Of a stretch of 64,000 nucleotides of DNA, positions 33,288 through 45,948 are shown piece after piece. The stretch comes from Gonium pectorale (Eukaryota > Chlorophyta > Chlorophyceae > Chlamydomonadales > Volvocaceae): positions 360,936 to 424,935 of the forward strand of contig LSYV01000005.1 of NCBI GenBank assembly GCA_001584585.1. The letters are read 5' to 3'. The position numbers and the translations under genes are program-made. The first letter of the stretch is position 1. Every line of letters begins with the position of its first letter. The notes below the pieces were generated by a model that ran no database searches, was not told where the DNA came from, and worked only from the letters and a program-made list of their open reading frames with translations.

Positions 33288-36200
33288 ATGCAGCACGCGC
33301 CAGCTCCCCACCCGGTGATGGCACGACACGGGGGCGGCGCCATCGCGGCTGACACCACCGCCGGCGGAACCGGCAGCTCCACACCGAGCGCGAGCGCGGG
33401 AGCCTCCAACGGCGGCGCGCCCTTCACCTCCGGCGACGCCGCCACGCCCGCGGCGCCCGCCGCCTCGGCCTGCTGCGAAGGCACCGGCCCCGTCGACGCT
33501 GCCGGCGGCGTCGCGGGATCCGTCAAGGGCGTCGCTGCCGAGGCGGAGGATGTGTTGCATCTGGGCGCGAGCACGAACCTCTCGATGGCGGGCGAGGGGA
33601 AGAGCAGCCGCGGCGGCACCGCCACAGACGCGGGCGGGCAGACGGCGCGATCGTCTGGGGCCATCTCGTTGAACGGCTCGGGCACGCCGGCGTCGCCGCC
33701 AGCTGCTGCCGGTGCTGCAAAGGGCTTGTCGCCGCTGCAACGCCTGGGGCTGACGCTTGTGATGCCGCTTCTGATGTTGTGGTGTGTGGCGGCCTTTGGG
33801 ATCGCGTGGATGCTCACCTTCACCATCGTGCCCTCCTACGTCCTCGCACAGGTAATATGGGAGGCGGCGATCGGGACTGGACCCCAACCGGGGAAGGGTG
33901 CCTTGCGCGGTGCCAGCCCTTACGGATGAGCGTTGCGAACCGAGCGGCGGGGTTTGTGCTTACTGCTGGGCACGTGCAACGCGCCAGCAGCGGTCGTACG
34001 CCATACTGTCGTACCGCCGTAACCGTCATCCTGGGGACTGACGAGCACGCTTGGCCGCCTCTGCCCCGCGCCCCTCTCCCTCGCGCAGCGCCTCTACTGG
34101 GCGTGCCCCTTCATCCCGCACATCTGGCGCCGGCTGGGCCCCGTGGCGGGCACCGCGGCGCGGCTGGGCTTCGAGGCCTCGCACTGCATCAACGTGCTCA
34201 CCCGCCTGCTGACGCTGCCGCTGCGGCCGCACCTGCCCAGCTTCTACATCCTGGGGTTCCCGGTGGGTGAGCCACCCCAGCCAGTGTCGGGCCAACGTCG
34301 GGCGCTCTGGCGTCGCCGGATGGACTGTGCATTCGAGCGATGCGGTTTGTGGCTTGTGTGCGGCTGTCAGCGCGAAGCCGCGAACCCGCGTGTGCGGTGC
34401 GCCAGTGTGGGTGGGTGGGCGGGTGGGGCGTCACGGATCCGGTCCTAACGGGGCGGGTGGGTGGGCAAACGCGGGTCGCGGCCGTCGCTAACCAGCTCTG
34501 CCGATGCTTGTGGCGACTCCTCCATCATTCCAGTTTCCTCCCCTGCAACCGCAACCCCTCCCGCCCTCTCATACCCCGCACTGCCCCGCCCGTGTTCGCC
34601 CGTGTCCGTCCGTGCCCAACGCCCTCCCCCTCGGTCCCGTCGGGTTCTCCTGTTCCCTGGCCGTGCAGAAGTGCGGCACCACCTCGCTGGCGGAGCACCT
34701 CAAGTCGCATCCGGGCCTGAGCGCCACCGCGGGGCTGCCTTACCACGAGGCGCTCTCCAAGGAGAGCCACTACTTCCAGGGTGGGCTCGTGGGTCGGTGG
34801 GTCGGTGGGTCAGCGTTTCGGCTGACGGAATCCACCGGCGTGGCCCCGGCGGTGCAGATTTGGGGGACAGATCCTTCGTTGGACGGAGCCAGCTGGGGTC
34901 AGCGGTGCGGAGTCGCGAGACCTGGTCCCTTTGATCCGCTTACCGGGGAGCCCGTCTCCCGCACGCAGGCGCGTACGGCCGCGACTGCGCCTCCTCGGCG
35001 GCGCTCTACCGCGGCTGCTTCCCCACGGTGGTGACCCGCTGGTGGCACGAGGTGGTACTGCGCGCGCCCGCCTGGGTGTGCTTCGACGCCTGCCCCGTCA
35101 ACGCCTGCACGCCGCACGCCGCGGAGCGCATCCGCGCCATCACGCCCCACGCCAAGATCATCGTCATGGTGCGCGGGGCCATGGCGGGGCGGGGCGGCGG
35201 CGGGCTTGGGCAGGGACGCAAATGGCTGCTCGTGTGGTCGGGGGCGCCCCCTCGTATGCCTGTGTAGGGTGCCCGGTACGCTCAGGTCCGCACCGTGGGT
35301 CGAGGGCTGTGTGCCACTCGGTGGCGCCCTGGGGCATCGCATCCAGCTGGCAGCTACGCAAATGGGGACGGGACGCTCTCGCCAGTCCCGGCCGTCGTCG
35401 CGCTGCTGCTGCCAGTCTTACCTGTACTTTCCTGTCCTGTCCTCGCGCCCTCGCGTGCTCGCCTGACACGTTTCACGGATGGGAGGCGCGACGGGTGTCG
35501 AGCTGCTGCTGCCGCCTCCCGCCTCCCGCTGCCCCTCTGCCTGCGGGCCTGCGCAGATGCGAGACCCGGTGCCAGGCGTGTTCAGCGCTGAAATCATGGT
35601 GGGTGTCCGGCGCTGCTGAGTGGATGGGCGTAGTTGCGCATTGTTACGCCGGTGCTATTCGCCCACGTGCCGACCCGCTTACGCCTCCAGCGAAACATCG
35701 GCACAGCTGTGCCGGATTGCACGAATGTACATACGAATGCGTACGTACGCATCGGTCACCAGCCAACCTCGCGCTCTGACAGCATGCACCCGTCCTCCTC
35801 GCCCCCGTCCTCCTCGCCCCCGTCCCGCAGATGCGTGACATGGGCGTGCCGCTCGAGTGGACACTTACTGAGGCGGTGGCGGACAACGACCCGCGGTTCG
35901 CCGGGGTGAGCCGCCGGGCGGAGCGCGTGTGACCCGCCCCCCCCCCCGAGGGTTGTTGGACAGGGCAGGAGGTCCCGGGACGAGATGAGGGCTCCACAGC
36001 TCACACGGTCAGAAGTAGCAGTTGCTCTTCGACTCAGCAAGGTTGCTGGGGCGTCGCCGCCTTGCACGGCGCATGAGCGCACCATCTGTGCCATCGCGGT
36101 CGCCGAGTCTGCGGAAGACGACGCGCCCTGGACGGCCCTCCGCTCGCTCCCTTGATCCTGGCTTCTCTTTCCATTCCTCCCCACTTCCGCCCAAACTTCT

Positions 36201-37192
36201 ATAACAGCCACGCCCGTCGCGCCTTGCCCCTCGTCTGGTCCTCTACCCCGCCCGAACCAGATCCCCAAGGACGTCGCCGCGCTGTGGGCCCAGCTGGCCT
36301 CGCTGCCCGCCGACGCGCCGCTGCCCGAGCCGCTCCCCGAGGCCCTGTATCACAGCCTGGGCGCCACGCTGCAGTGCGGCATGTACGCGGAGCTGCTGGA
36401 GCCCTACCTGGCGCGCTTCCCGCGCGACAGCTTCATGTTCGTCAACTTCAACGACTTCGTGTCCAACACCGAGGGCACGGTCCGCAAGGTGCGTGCGCAG
36501 TTCCACAGCGTCCACGGGGGCCATGGGGCGGGCCTGACAACGTGATCCATCAAGTTCATGCCAGGTTCATGCAACAACCTGTCTCTGACTGCGGCGGCGG
36601 TATCCTCTCTGCTGCGCTGCACAGCTGTGTCCTTCAGCATTTCGCGTTCGTGGACTGTCATGTGCGGTGCGGCTTTGCCACGGCTCGTGTGCGTCGTCCA
36701 CCCGTTGCCTCGACTCCCTTCCCTCTCGACCCCCCACCTGCTGCTGCCTCTCTCGACCCTGACGACGGCGAGCAGGTGCTGGACTTCGTGGGGCTCGACT
36801 CGCGCAGCTATGTCCACAAGCCGCTGCCGCCCGCCATGAAGGTGGGCAGCAGAGGGATACGGCAGGGGCGGTGTGGGGTCTGGCCGAGCGCTAGACGCAG
36901 GTAGTCAGCCGCCAGCCAGCACGGCGTCAAGGGAGGACCGGGAGCGGGGCATCTGGGAAGCCGGCGGACGGCCTGCGCAGCCCAAGAGCTGCCTTGCATG
37001 CCACCCAAAGATGCGATGGCAAGGTCCTCAACACCACTCCCTCGCCCGCAGAACAACTACGGCTCGCGCAAAATGCACCCCACTGTCAAGGCCGCCTTGA
37101 CCCGCCTCTATGCGGAGCCCAACCGCCGCCTGGCCGCCCTGATCGGCCGACCCGACCTCGGCTGGTCGGGCATGGGCGCGGACGCGGTCTGA
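33288..37192 (+). CDS. Membrane-anchored (Golgi-type) sulfotransferase
   Basis: Nine exons: 33288-33851, 34089-34262, 34669-34780, 34969-35168, 35557-35598, 35831-35905, 36261-36488, 36776-36841 and 37052-37192, giving 533 residues. The ATG at 33288 is the first in frame. Residues 1-150 are a low-complexity Ala/Gly/Ser stretch. A hydrophobic segment follows at about 153-180 (LTLVMPLLMLWCVAAFGIAW), consistent with a type II anchor. The PAPS-binding 5'-PSB loop is KCGTTSLAEHLKSHP (from residue 247). The 3'-phosphate-binding motif is IIVMMRDPVPGVFSAEIM (about 347-364), which is assembled across two splice junctions. DSFMFVNFNDFVSNTEGTVRKVLDFVGL and the final NNYGSRKMHP resemble the C-terminal half of Sulfotransfer_1 proteins. 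It probably transfers sulfate from PAPS to cell-wall glycans or glycoproteins in the Golgi; the acceptor is unknown. It follows the CmcI array on the same strand. Confidence 0.85.
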
Positions 37193-38519
37193 GCGGCGAG
37201 CCCCGCTGCCCCGCTGCGCCGCTGAGCTGCGCATCGGCACCCGCACCGGCACGGCGCCGGGGAGGGACGAGGGAGGCGGAGGTGCGGCGGTCCTCGTCAC
37301 CTGCTGCATGCGGGGGCACAGCAAGGGGTGCGAGCGCGGGCGCCCGCGCGTTGATTGCGTCGCCTTGGGTTCCATCCGGCGGTCGACCCAGGTCAGGATG
37401 TTTGTCTGGCCGCACCGGATGCGTGCGCGGCTCTGGTGGAGCGGATATTCTCCGCGTTCTTGTATTTATGCAAAGGGGCAACGCCCAACCATAAGCCCGC
37501 AGTCGGCCCGGAGAGGCCCGGTAGGCGGCCCATGTATGTGTATCAGAAAGAAAAGAGAACCAGAGGTGGAGGGTGTGAGGTCGGAACTTGGCGGACTGGA
37601 CTGCTGACTCCTGCCGGTTGCATGTACGGCGTCGCTCTCGCACGTACGGTACACCGTTGCATCCGTTCGGGGCATCCGGGCACCCGTTGGGCCGCGTGCG
37701 GCCAAAGGACTGCCCGGAGAGCACTGACCAAGTGCATAACCATGCAGACCATACCCTGTCGCACTACCGTAATGTGCTGCACGCATGACACGGTTGCACG
37801 ACCATATGTGATCCACTGCAAGACACGACGCACCACGTATGGAATATGGTTGTATGTACGCGTATGTTGTGTTTGTAACGCCCATTGCGATGATGCGATG
37901 ATGCGGCGGCGACAAAAGCACTTCAAGCAGTCCGCACAACAAACTCCCCATACGCGCGTGTGCACAATCTTGGCTTTCTTGTCCGGTATGCATCACGCAC
38001 GCAGTACGACCAGCCGTCACGTGCAGCTCGGGACCGGGACCCCGCGGAACGATTCGGACAGTTCGCTTTTCTCGAGCCTGGCGAATGGTGTACCAAGGCA
38101 AGGTCGCCTACCCCACGCCACCAGTCCCACCACATGCCGCGCCACCTCTGAACCGCAAGCTCTGGAATAATGTGCAGTACAATCTTGCGTGGCGGCCACG
38201 TGCCATCATGGCCCTCGGCCGTCGGCGCGGTTTGCACGGGTTGGGTTCATGCCCGAGTGGGACATGCCGTTTGTACGCCGACATAGAAAAACCGTCGCAG
38301 CGGGCGTCGCATGGGAGACACGACGCTGGCCCGTAATAAAACCGCAATACAACGCTTCGAGCGCCCCCGTGTTCCAAAAAACCCTCTTCTCTCTCGCACG
38401 CCTTTGTCGGCGCCACAACCTCCGGGAGGGACCATGCAAGCGCGCTGCTGATCGCCCTCGCACGCACGCACACGCGCAGCGCATGAGGAGGCGCCCACCC
38501 ACCCACCCACCCACCCGCG
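37193..38519. other. Convergent gene-free region
   Basis: About 1.3 kb between the 3' ends of the sulfotransferase (plus) and the channel gene (minus). Many ACGTAC/GTACG words occur, with a TGTAA at 37874-37878, but no supported gene. Confidence 0.4.
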
Positions 38520-41500
38520 TCATATTGGCCCCGCCGCCAGCACCACCAACCGGTCCCCGCGACGCAGCCCCAGTCGCCAATCCAGCGGGGGAGCCAACTG
38601 CAGCCCACTCCCCACTCCGCCCAGCTCCCCCACGTCGACCCCGGCAGCGTTGTCGCCGCCGCCACCACCGTTGCCGCCGCGCAGCACGCCCAGCGCGGTG
38701 CAGCCGGCCGCCCGCGCCACCGCCGCAGCGTCACCAAACCGCCACTGGGACCAGTCGCGCCAGCCCACCACGGCGGCTACGGAGTCAGCGGCGGAGTCGG
38801 TGGCCGAGGCGGAGGCGGAGGCCGCGCATGGCGTGCGGGCGGGCGCTAAGGAGGCCAAAGGCCCTGGCACCGCGGGCTTTGCAGGAGCAGCCGGCTGGCC
38901 GTAAGGTGGCGGAGTCGCCGGGCGCTCGGTGGCGGCCGTCCGCTGCGGCTCCGCGGCCGCCATCAGGCGCTCGGGGGGTACCAGGTACACCTGCGACGGA
39001 GGTGTGCAGAAGGATTGGGATTGTCGTAGGAACATATATGCATGGCCGGAGTCATACCAGGGCTGCAAAGGGCGTCTCACATAACACCGCAAGGAACGGA
39101 GGAAACGTACTGCGCTTCAACGGTATGGCAAGGCAGGACAGGTCGGACTGCCGTGTGCTCCCGCGCTCCAGCCTTAGCGCGATCCACGGGGCCTTGTTTT
39201 CAAGCTGCTCCTGCTGCTGCAGCTGCTGCCGCTGCTGCCGCCCTCGCACGCACCTCGGGGGCGCCGGGCCGGTCGCTGAGCAAGTCCGTCATGATGGAGT
39301 GGGACTGCGGAGGAGGGCAGGCGCGGTGGCAGGCGTTGGTGTGATGTGTGGCCGGCGTGTGGCTGGGGCGGGCAGGCCACCCTTGCCGCGCCACATGCCC
39401 CATCACGACACGACAGGACACAACACGACGATGACCGGTACGCCGTACATCCCATCGTATACGGGCAGGTGCATCGAGCAGCAGCAAACCACCAAAGGGG
39501 AGAGCAAGGGGGCGTCGCAATCTGACGGGCGCGCCCACCTACCCGGCCCCGGCCCCACCCACCGCGCATCCCTGCACGGAGCACGCACCTGCGGCTGCCT
39601 CACCACGCCCGCCAGCAGCAGCGCCCGGTACTCCTCCGCCACCAGCGCCTCGAGCGAGAAGGGCGGCTGCGGGGGCGGGGGGCAGGGCAGCGAGGTCGAG
39701 CGGAGGGACGGGGTTTGGGGAGGCAGCCGCGCGGGGTGGGCATGCCGCCTGCCGCCTGCCGCATGCGGGAGCATCGCTGGCGGCAATGCGGCAGAGCTTG
39801 GGGTGTGTGCCGGCATGCTACGCCAAGCGGCACGTGCGGCGGTGAGGCAGCACCTGCACGTTGAGGCCGCCCATGAAGCCGCGCAGGGTGGCCCGGGTAC
39901 GGGTGCTGTGCAGGCACACAACCACGTGCAGCGCAGGAGCCGCCTCTGCCGCTGTGCGGTCCAGCGGGCAGCCGTCCACCTCAGCGTACGACAGCGCCTC
40001 CGCCACAGGAACGGCCAGCGGCGCGGCCCCATCGGCGGCAGCGGTCGCCCCGTCGGCGCTGGCGCGCGGCGCCGCCGCCGCAGCGACGGCAGCGGTGACA
40101 GCGGCGGCGGCAGGGCCCGCGGGGGCGCGGCGCAGCGGCGAGCGAGTGGGGTCGGTGAGGGTGTGGTGCAGCTGCAGCACGGTGGCCAGCGCGGCGGCGT
40201 CCGCCTGGTGGGGCGGCAGGCCGCCGTCGCGCGCGATGAGTACCGCAGTGGCGTGCGCCAGACCCGCCTCCACCAGGTCACTCTCGCCCACGGGCCACGA
40301 GGCGCAGCGGCAGGGGAGCAGCGCGACGGCGGCGGAGCCGACCCCGGGCCCGGGAGGCGGGTTGCCTGCGGCCCTGACCGGCGTGCTCCCCGGGCACCCG
40401 GGCGATGGGGGGTTGTGGCCCGCAGCCGATGCAGGGGTGTCGGCCTGGTGGGACGGCAGCGGCGCCTGGACGCCGGCGCTGGGCGCTGCGGGGGGCTTGT
40501 CTGACCCGTGGGTCAGCAGCGTGATGGTACTGCCGGCGGGGGCAAACTCCTGCAGCCCGGCGACCACCTCCCGGACCGCCGCGGCAGTGCGGCTGATGAC
40601 GATGATGTGGGATGCGGGCGGCGCTGGGGGCCCGGAGCCGCGCCGCGCGGCCGCACAGGGCGCCGCAGCGGGCGGGTGCTGGTACTGCTGCTGCTTCGGC
40701 TGCTGCTGTTCGTCGCTGCCGTTCGTCAGCAACGCAAGCGACCGTTGTTGCTCGGGCGGCTCCAGCTGCGGGCTCGGGTGCAGTGCGTTGGCCGTTGCGG
40801 GCCTGGCCGTCACAGCATGCGGCGGGTTGTCAGCCCCGGGCCCAGCGCTGTTACGACCCTCCGCGCAAGCCGCAGCCGCAGCCGCAGACCGCAGCCCGGG
40901 GGCGCAGACGCCTGGTGTTGACTGCGGGTCGCTGGCCCAGGAGGACAGGGCTGACCTGCGGCCGCCGCCAGGCAGTCCGCCCGCGCGGCCTCCCTGCGGC
41001 CGCTGCAGGGGCCCATCACCGGCCATCGCAGCCTGCTCCCCACGCGCCGTCGCGGCCGACTGGAGCCCTTTACCGCCGCCCTTGGTGCTGGCGCTGGCAC
41101 CGTCGGCGACGGGACCGCCGCCCAACGACGCTGCCCGTAGCGAGGCCAGCCACGTCCACGACGTGGAAAGCCCCGCGGAAAGCCCATGCGAGCCTGCTCC
41201 GCCCGCCCCTCCTTCCCCTCCCCCTCCTCTCTTTCCCCCGCCTCCTCCGCCTCCTCCCGGCAGCAGCAGCACGAGCTGGTCGCCCGGGTAGACAGGCGAG
41301 GCGTCCCGCGGGTTGAGGCGGAGGGAGCCGGTAGCGCTGCTCAGGTACCCCACCACCACCAAGCCCTGCCCCGGCGTCCAGCCCCCCTGCTGCCGGCCGC
41401 TGGGGCTGGTGAGCTGCTGCAGTGCGAGCAGTGCGGCATGCTGGTGGGCGTGGGCGTGCGCTGACGGGGGAGGCGAGCTGAGGGAGTGCCGCCGCCGGTG

Positions 41501-44500
41501 GTGGCGCCCCGCGCGACGTGCGTGGGACGCCGCCGCCGCCACCGCCGCCTCCACGGCCGCCCGGACCTCCCCAAACGGCACGGCGCTGCCGCCACCTAGC
41601 CGCAGCATCGGCGGCGCCGCGAATCCGCGCCGGCCGGTGGAGGCCTTTGCGAGCTGGGGACCGGAGCCCGGACGGCCCAAGTGCTCTAACGACCCCTCGA
41701 CGTGCCCCTCCTGCCCGGTGGAGGCGTCCGCGTCGGCGTCTGAGCGGCCGCGGCCAGAGGCGGGCGAGACACTCCTCAGCCGGGACACGGGGCCGGCGGT
41801 TCGGGAGCTACTGCGCCCGCACGCGGGGCCAACGCCGCCGCCATCGGCGGCGGGGGCCTCTGACGCCGCCGCAGCAGCGGCCGTGACGCTGGCGCTGGCA
41901 AACGCCGAGCTGGAGGGCCCTGAGGGCCGGGCTCCATCGAGCCGGCTGTCGTCGTGCGCCCCGTCGGCGGCAACGGGCGCGGCGGCCTTGGTGCTGCTTA
42001 GCGACTGGTGCGACATGCTGTACGACAGAGTACGGCCCAGGAGGTCCGTCCGCCGACGCCGCAGCCCACTGGTGTGGCCTGGGACGCCCCCCCCGCTGCT
42101 GCTGGATGCCTGGCCCTGGCCGGCGGCGGGCTCGCCGGCAGACGATGCGCACGCGCCGGCGCCGCCAGCCGCAGGGCCGCCGCCGGCCCACTCGACCCAG
42201 CGAAAGCCCGCCTCGCTGCCGCCATTGCTCCCAAACATCCTGGCAGTATGGGGATCGAGGACAAGGCTGAACGGGGTCCCCGCGTGAGCATTCACGTGCC
42301 TCCAGCCCCATATACGGTGGCCCTGCCGCGCAGGCGCCGCCCCGCCCCCGCCCCCGCCCGCAGTGACCCCGACGTACGTATCGTACTCCGCACACCGGTG
42401 CATACGGCATGCTGGTACCCGCCGCACTACCTCCCGCTACGCCCCGACCCGACCCGACCAGACCTGCCGCCCCAGCACCCCGACCTGTCGTGCTTCCCCC
42501 ACCTCCTCAACCCCTCATCCCCTCAGCCCTCCCCCTCCCCTTCCAAGCCCGACCCCACCTTGCCAGCACTGTGGCCACCCCGGGCTGCAGCACCGTCTGC
42601 GCCACCAGCCGGTCCACGATCCCCCGGTCGCACACCTGCGGGCGGGCGGGCGGGCGGGCCGCCACCGGGGTCGGGGCGGCACGGGGCACGGGGTTAAGCA
42701 GACTAGGCGGGGTTCGGGGTGCGGAGCTGGGACTCCCGATGGGGACGTACGGGGCACAGGCCCCAAAGCCCTCGCCGCCCGTCGGCCTCCGGTGGGAAAC
42801 GGGGACGGCATGAGAAAAAAAACATGTTGGCGCCGAACGAGGCGGCAAATAAACCCAAGGAGGTGCCTGCAGGTCCGATGGACCAGCCGAGCCCCCCCCC
42901 CCAGTGGCAGCCGGCGCGTGTCAGGGGCCCACCTCCACCACCAGTGCTCGAGCGCCCTCCGCCGCCGCGATGGCGCGGAAGTTCGCGATGGGGCCGCCGC
43001 CGCCGCCGCCGCCGCCCGGGGCACCTAGCACGCTGGGCAGCTGCGCAGGAGCATCTGCGGGCGACTGCGGGGCGCCGAGCGATCAAGAGAGGGGAGCGGG
43101 GAGCGCCGTCCGGAGCCCCGAATGCGAGGCGCGCCGTCCGGAGCACGCTGCAGAAGCCACCACCGACCAGTACATCAACGACCTTTCAACGCCGTCGCTG
43201 TCGCACATGTATCCTCATGCGGCACCGGAGCTGCAGCACCTTTCATGTTCGCTCATGCACTCGAAGCAAGACGCCTCGCAGACCGGTCGATCCGCCGTAC
43301 TTCCGCCGAAACAGCAGCAGCTTCCACCCACCTGGACGACTATGGTGGGCGCAGGGTGCCGGCCGCGCGGCCCGGCGGCCCAAACGGAGGGGCCCGCCGA
43401 CCGGTCCCGCGGCGCCGCCCGCGGCGCCCGGGTCGGGTGCGGGTGGTGCGCCGCAGCGAGCGCGAGGCACATCAGGGCCTGAGCCTGCGGTCAGGGTCGG
43501 GGAGGCAGAGGGGTAGGGTTTCCAGAAAGCAGGCAGTTGGTGCCCAGACGCTGTCAAAGGGCTGGGAATTTTGCTGCGCAGGGCGATCCCAACCTCTATA
43601 TACAAGTACAAAGGAAGCTCGTTAGACGTATCCCGCACTTGAAGGACTTTAAAGCTAAACTGGATGAGCCGGGGAGGCAGCGGAGGCTTGCAGTGAATGC
43701 TCGGATGCAGGGAGCACTCGGACCGCACCATAACGCCGTAAGCAGGCGTAGCAAGCGGTTACCCACACACCCTCCACGCCCTGAGCCCGTGCAAAAGCCC
43801 TGCCGCCCCGCCCTCAAGCAGACCACCCCGCACTGCTGAACGCGGCCATGCTGCCTCACTGCCGCTCCGAGCGGCACCCACACCGCATCCCACCTAGCTG
43901 GGTCGCAGACCCGGGGGGCCGTCCCCTGGCCCCAACCCTCTCCCGCTCGCCTGCAAGCAGGACATGGCGCCCGAAGCTGCTGCGGCCGTGTCGCCGCCCG
44001 GCGGAGTGACCCATGGGTCGGCCAGCAGCACCACGTACGACGCCGTGGACACGCACACGCGCGCGAGGTCGTCCACGCGACAGGAGGAGCCGACCCGCAG
44101 GTGCCACTCGCAGGTTGCATGGCCCTGGCGTGGCGCACGGCGCCGGGTTTGGCATGCAGCGGGGTGGGGTGTTGAGGCGAATGAGGCAGGGGCGGTCGAC
44201 AAGAGACAGGATCTCCATGATGCGCTATCAGTGGCAATGAGGCCCAGGAATGTGAGCAAGAGGTGGGGCGCTCAGGCGTCCGGAAGACAAGCCGGCAGCT
44301 ACGAATCAGCACGCCAAAAGCCGTGTACCCAAGCTATGGACTCGCAGCTACATATTTGCAGATGTCGGTCGTGTAACCTCCTGTCGCCGTACCGCAGCAC
44401 CACCACCCGGAACCCGTACATGCAATGCATCCGCAACAATGCGCTTCATCGTCCCCTCCACGTCCCCTCCGCCGCCGCCGCCGCCAGCCCCGGCGGCTGC

Positions 44501-45948
44501 CGCCACTGCCGCCGACGCGGCGGCCGCCGCCGCCAGCACCACCACGGGCCGCCCGTGCAGCGGCGAGCCTGGCGTGCTGACGTCCTCTGCCAGCTGCCGC
44601 AGCAGCGCCACCGCGGTGGCGTCGGGCGAGAAGTTGAGCAGCAGCAGGTGGCCGTGCAGGTCCAGGGGCGCGCCACCTGCGCACCGTGACCGCAGGGCGG
44701 GCAGGCTTTGTTGAAAAGGAAAACGCATACGACGAGCAGGCTGTGGCAGGCTGTGTGTGAGGGGGGAGATGAGAGCACACAGGGTTGGCCGCAGGCGGCG
44801 CGGGTGGTCTGGCGCTGCCGGATCACCGCTCGTGTGGTGCGGACGAGAGGTCCGGGGCGGGTCGCTTTGCGTGGGGCGCTGTGCTGCGCTGTGCTGCGCC
44901 GGAGGAGCGTGCCGCGCACCCGGCAACAGTAGTTGGGGCAGCACCACCCCGTGGCCCTCCTCCATGCACACAGGCAGCGGCCTGCTGATTCAAAGCCGAA
45001 TGGGTCGTGAGGAGCAGGCATCAGCCATTAGCCGACGCTGAGCGCACGGCCATCGGAGCAACGGACGCGCTAGTGCCCTGGACGGCGCCCCTGGTCGCCA
45101 CAGAGCCGACCCTGTGGCCGCTGTACGGTGCACCCCATTCAGTGCCGCACCCGCCCGCAGCGCCTTGACAGTCGCCTTCACCTCCTCGCTGATCAGCCCC
45201 AGCAGGATGGCGAAGCCAAACGTGCCGAACAGGAACACCAGGTTGAGCACGGCGGCGCTGGCGGGCGGCTCGTCCAGCCGTACGGCGCCCAGAGCGGGGA
45301 CCCTAGTGGCGATGGGCGTGGGGGTACAGTGCAGTCAGCGGGGGCGCCCCGGACACATGGGCACAGACAGACATGGCGGCAACGGGCAATCCAAACCGAC
45401 GCCGAGTACGGCACCTGAACAGCAGGCCGTACACGAGGTAGACGGAGGTGGTCAGTGGCTGGCCGCTGGCCACGGCGTGCAGCATGCCGCCGAGCGCCAC
45501 GAACGGCAGGCACAGGGCCGCAAGCAACACCAACCGCAGTCTGCAAGCAGCAGGGGTTGTTCGTGCCGGGACGGCGCGGGCCCGGGTCAGGAAACTTGCG
45601 GCCGGGACCTGGGCAGCGGTGACTCCTATGTGGACTGGGTGTGGTCCAGCGTTGCCATTGAGCAACCGACGTCCCGCTACTGCAGACCCCACGTTACGGA
45701 AGTTCGCAGGGCTTCAAGTTGCATGCCGATCACAACGCCATGTACTCGCCGGAAATCTAAAATGCTGCTGTGTAGTATCCTCGAGCTGAGTGAGGTCAGC
45801 CGTCTGCGAGCGGCTTTCCTTCGTGAGCTCGTCATTGTTGTATTCATTTTTACGTGGTTAGCAACGGGCGCGAATAACTAGAGGTGGCCAACAGATCTTG
45901 CCGGAGCGGTCTCGGAGCAGCACGACGTGTATAGCTGCGTGCCTCCAT
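38520..45948 (-). CDS. CASTOR/POLLUX-like (DMI1-type) RCK-domain ion channel
   Basis: Minus-strand exons: 45948-45854, 45540-45415, 45302-45151, 44676-44420, 44124-43951, 43064-42933, 42635-42559, 42239-39854, 39666-39589, 39304-39254 and 38990-38520. All phases agree, giving 1,332 residues. The first exon (MEARSYTRRAAPRPLRQDLL) looks like a plastid transit peptide and is the least certain. Two hydrophobic segments, LRLVLLAALCLPFVALGGML and VLNLVFLFGTFGFAILLGLI, flank a short pore-loop-like stretch. The motif GLISEEVKATVKALRAG precedes the RCK1 strand GHLLLLNFSPDATAVALLRQ. VGSSCRVDDLARVCVSTASY, RLVAQTVLQPGVATVLAR and VVVGYLSSATGSLRLNPRDA match the plant channels, as do the second RCK (SHIIVISRTAAAVREVVAGL) and the end LQLAPPLDWRLGLRRGDRLV. 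Plant members conduct cations at nuclear or plastid envelopes. The 2.4 kb exon carries two long disordered inserts. One intron has a GC donor. Confidence 0.8.
43065..43950 (-). other. Long intron of the channel gene
   Basis: This 886-base intron sits between CAG|GCGAGC (GC donor, 43950) and CCCCGCAG (43065). Phase 0 is kept on both sides. Open frames inside it look like GC-driven noise. An unrecognised coding exon inside is possible, because the plant channels have more residues between the flanking blocks. Confidence 0.45.

Noticed and set aside
38189..41316. Long plus-strand open frames (up to 771 codons) over the channel gene
   Set aside because: They are antisense to the CASTOR/POLLUX-like exons, rich in Arg/Pro/Ala as expected of GC-rich shadows, and contain no family motif, whereas the minus strand matches RCK channels.
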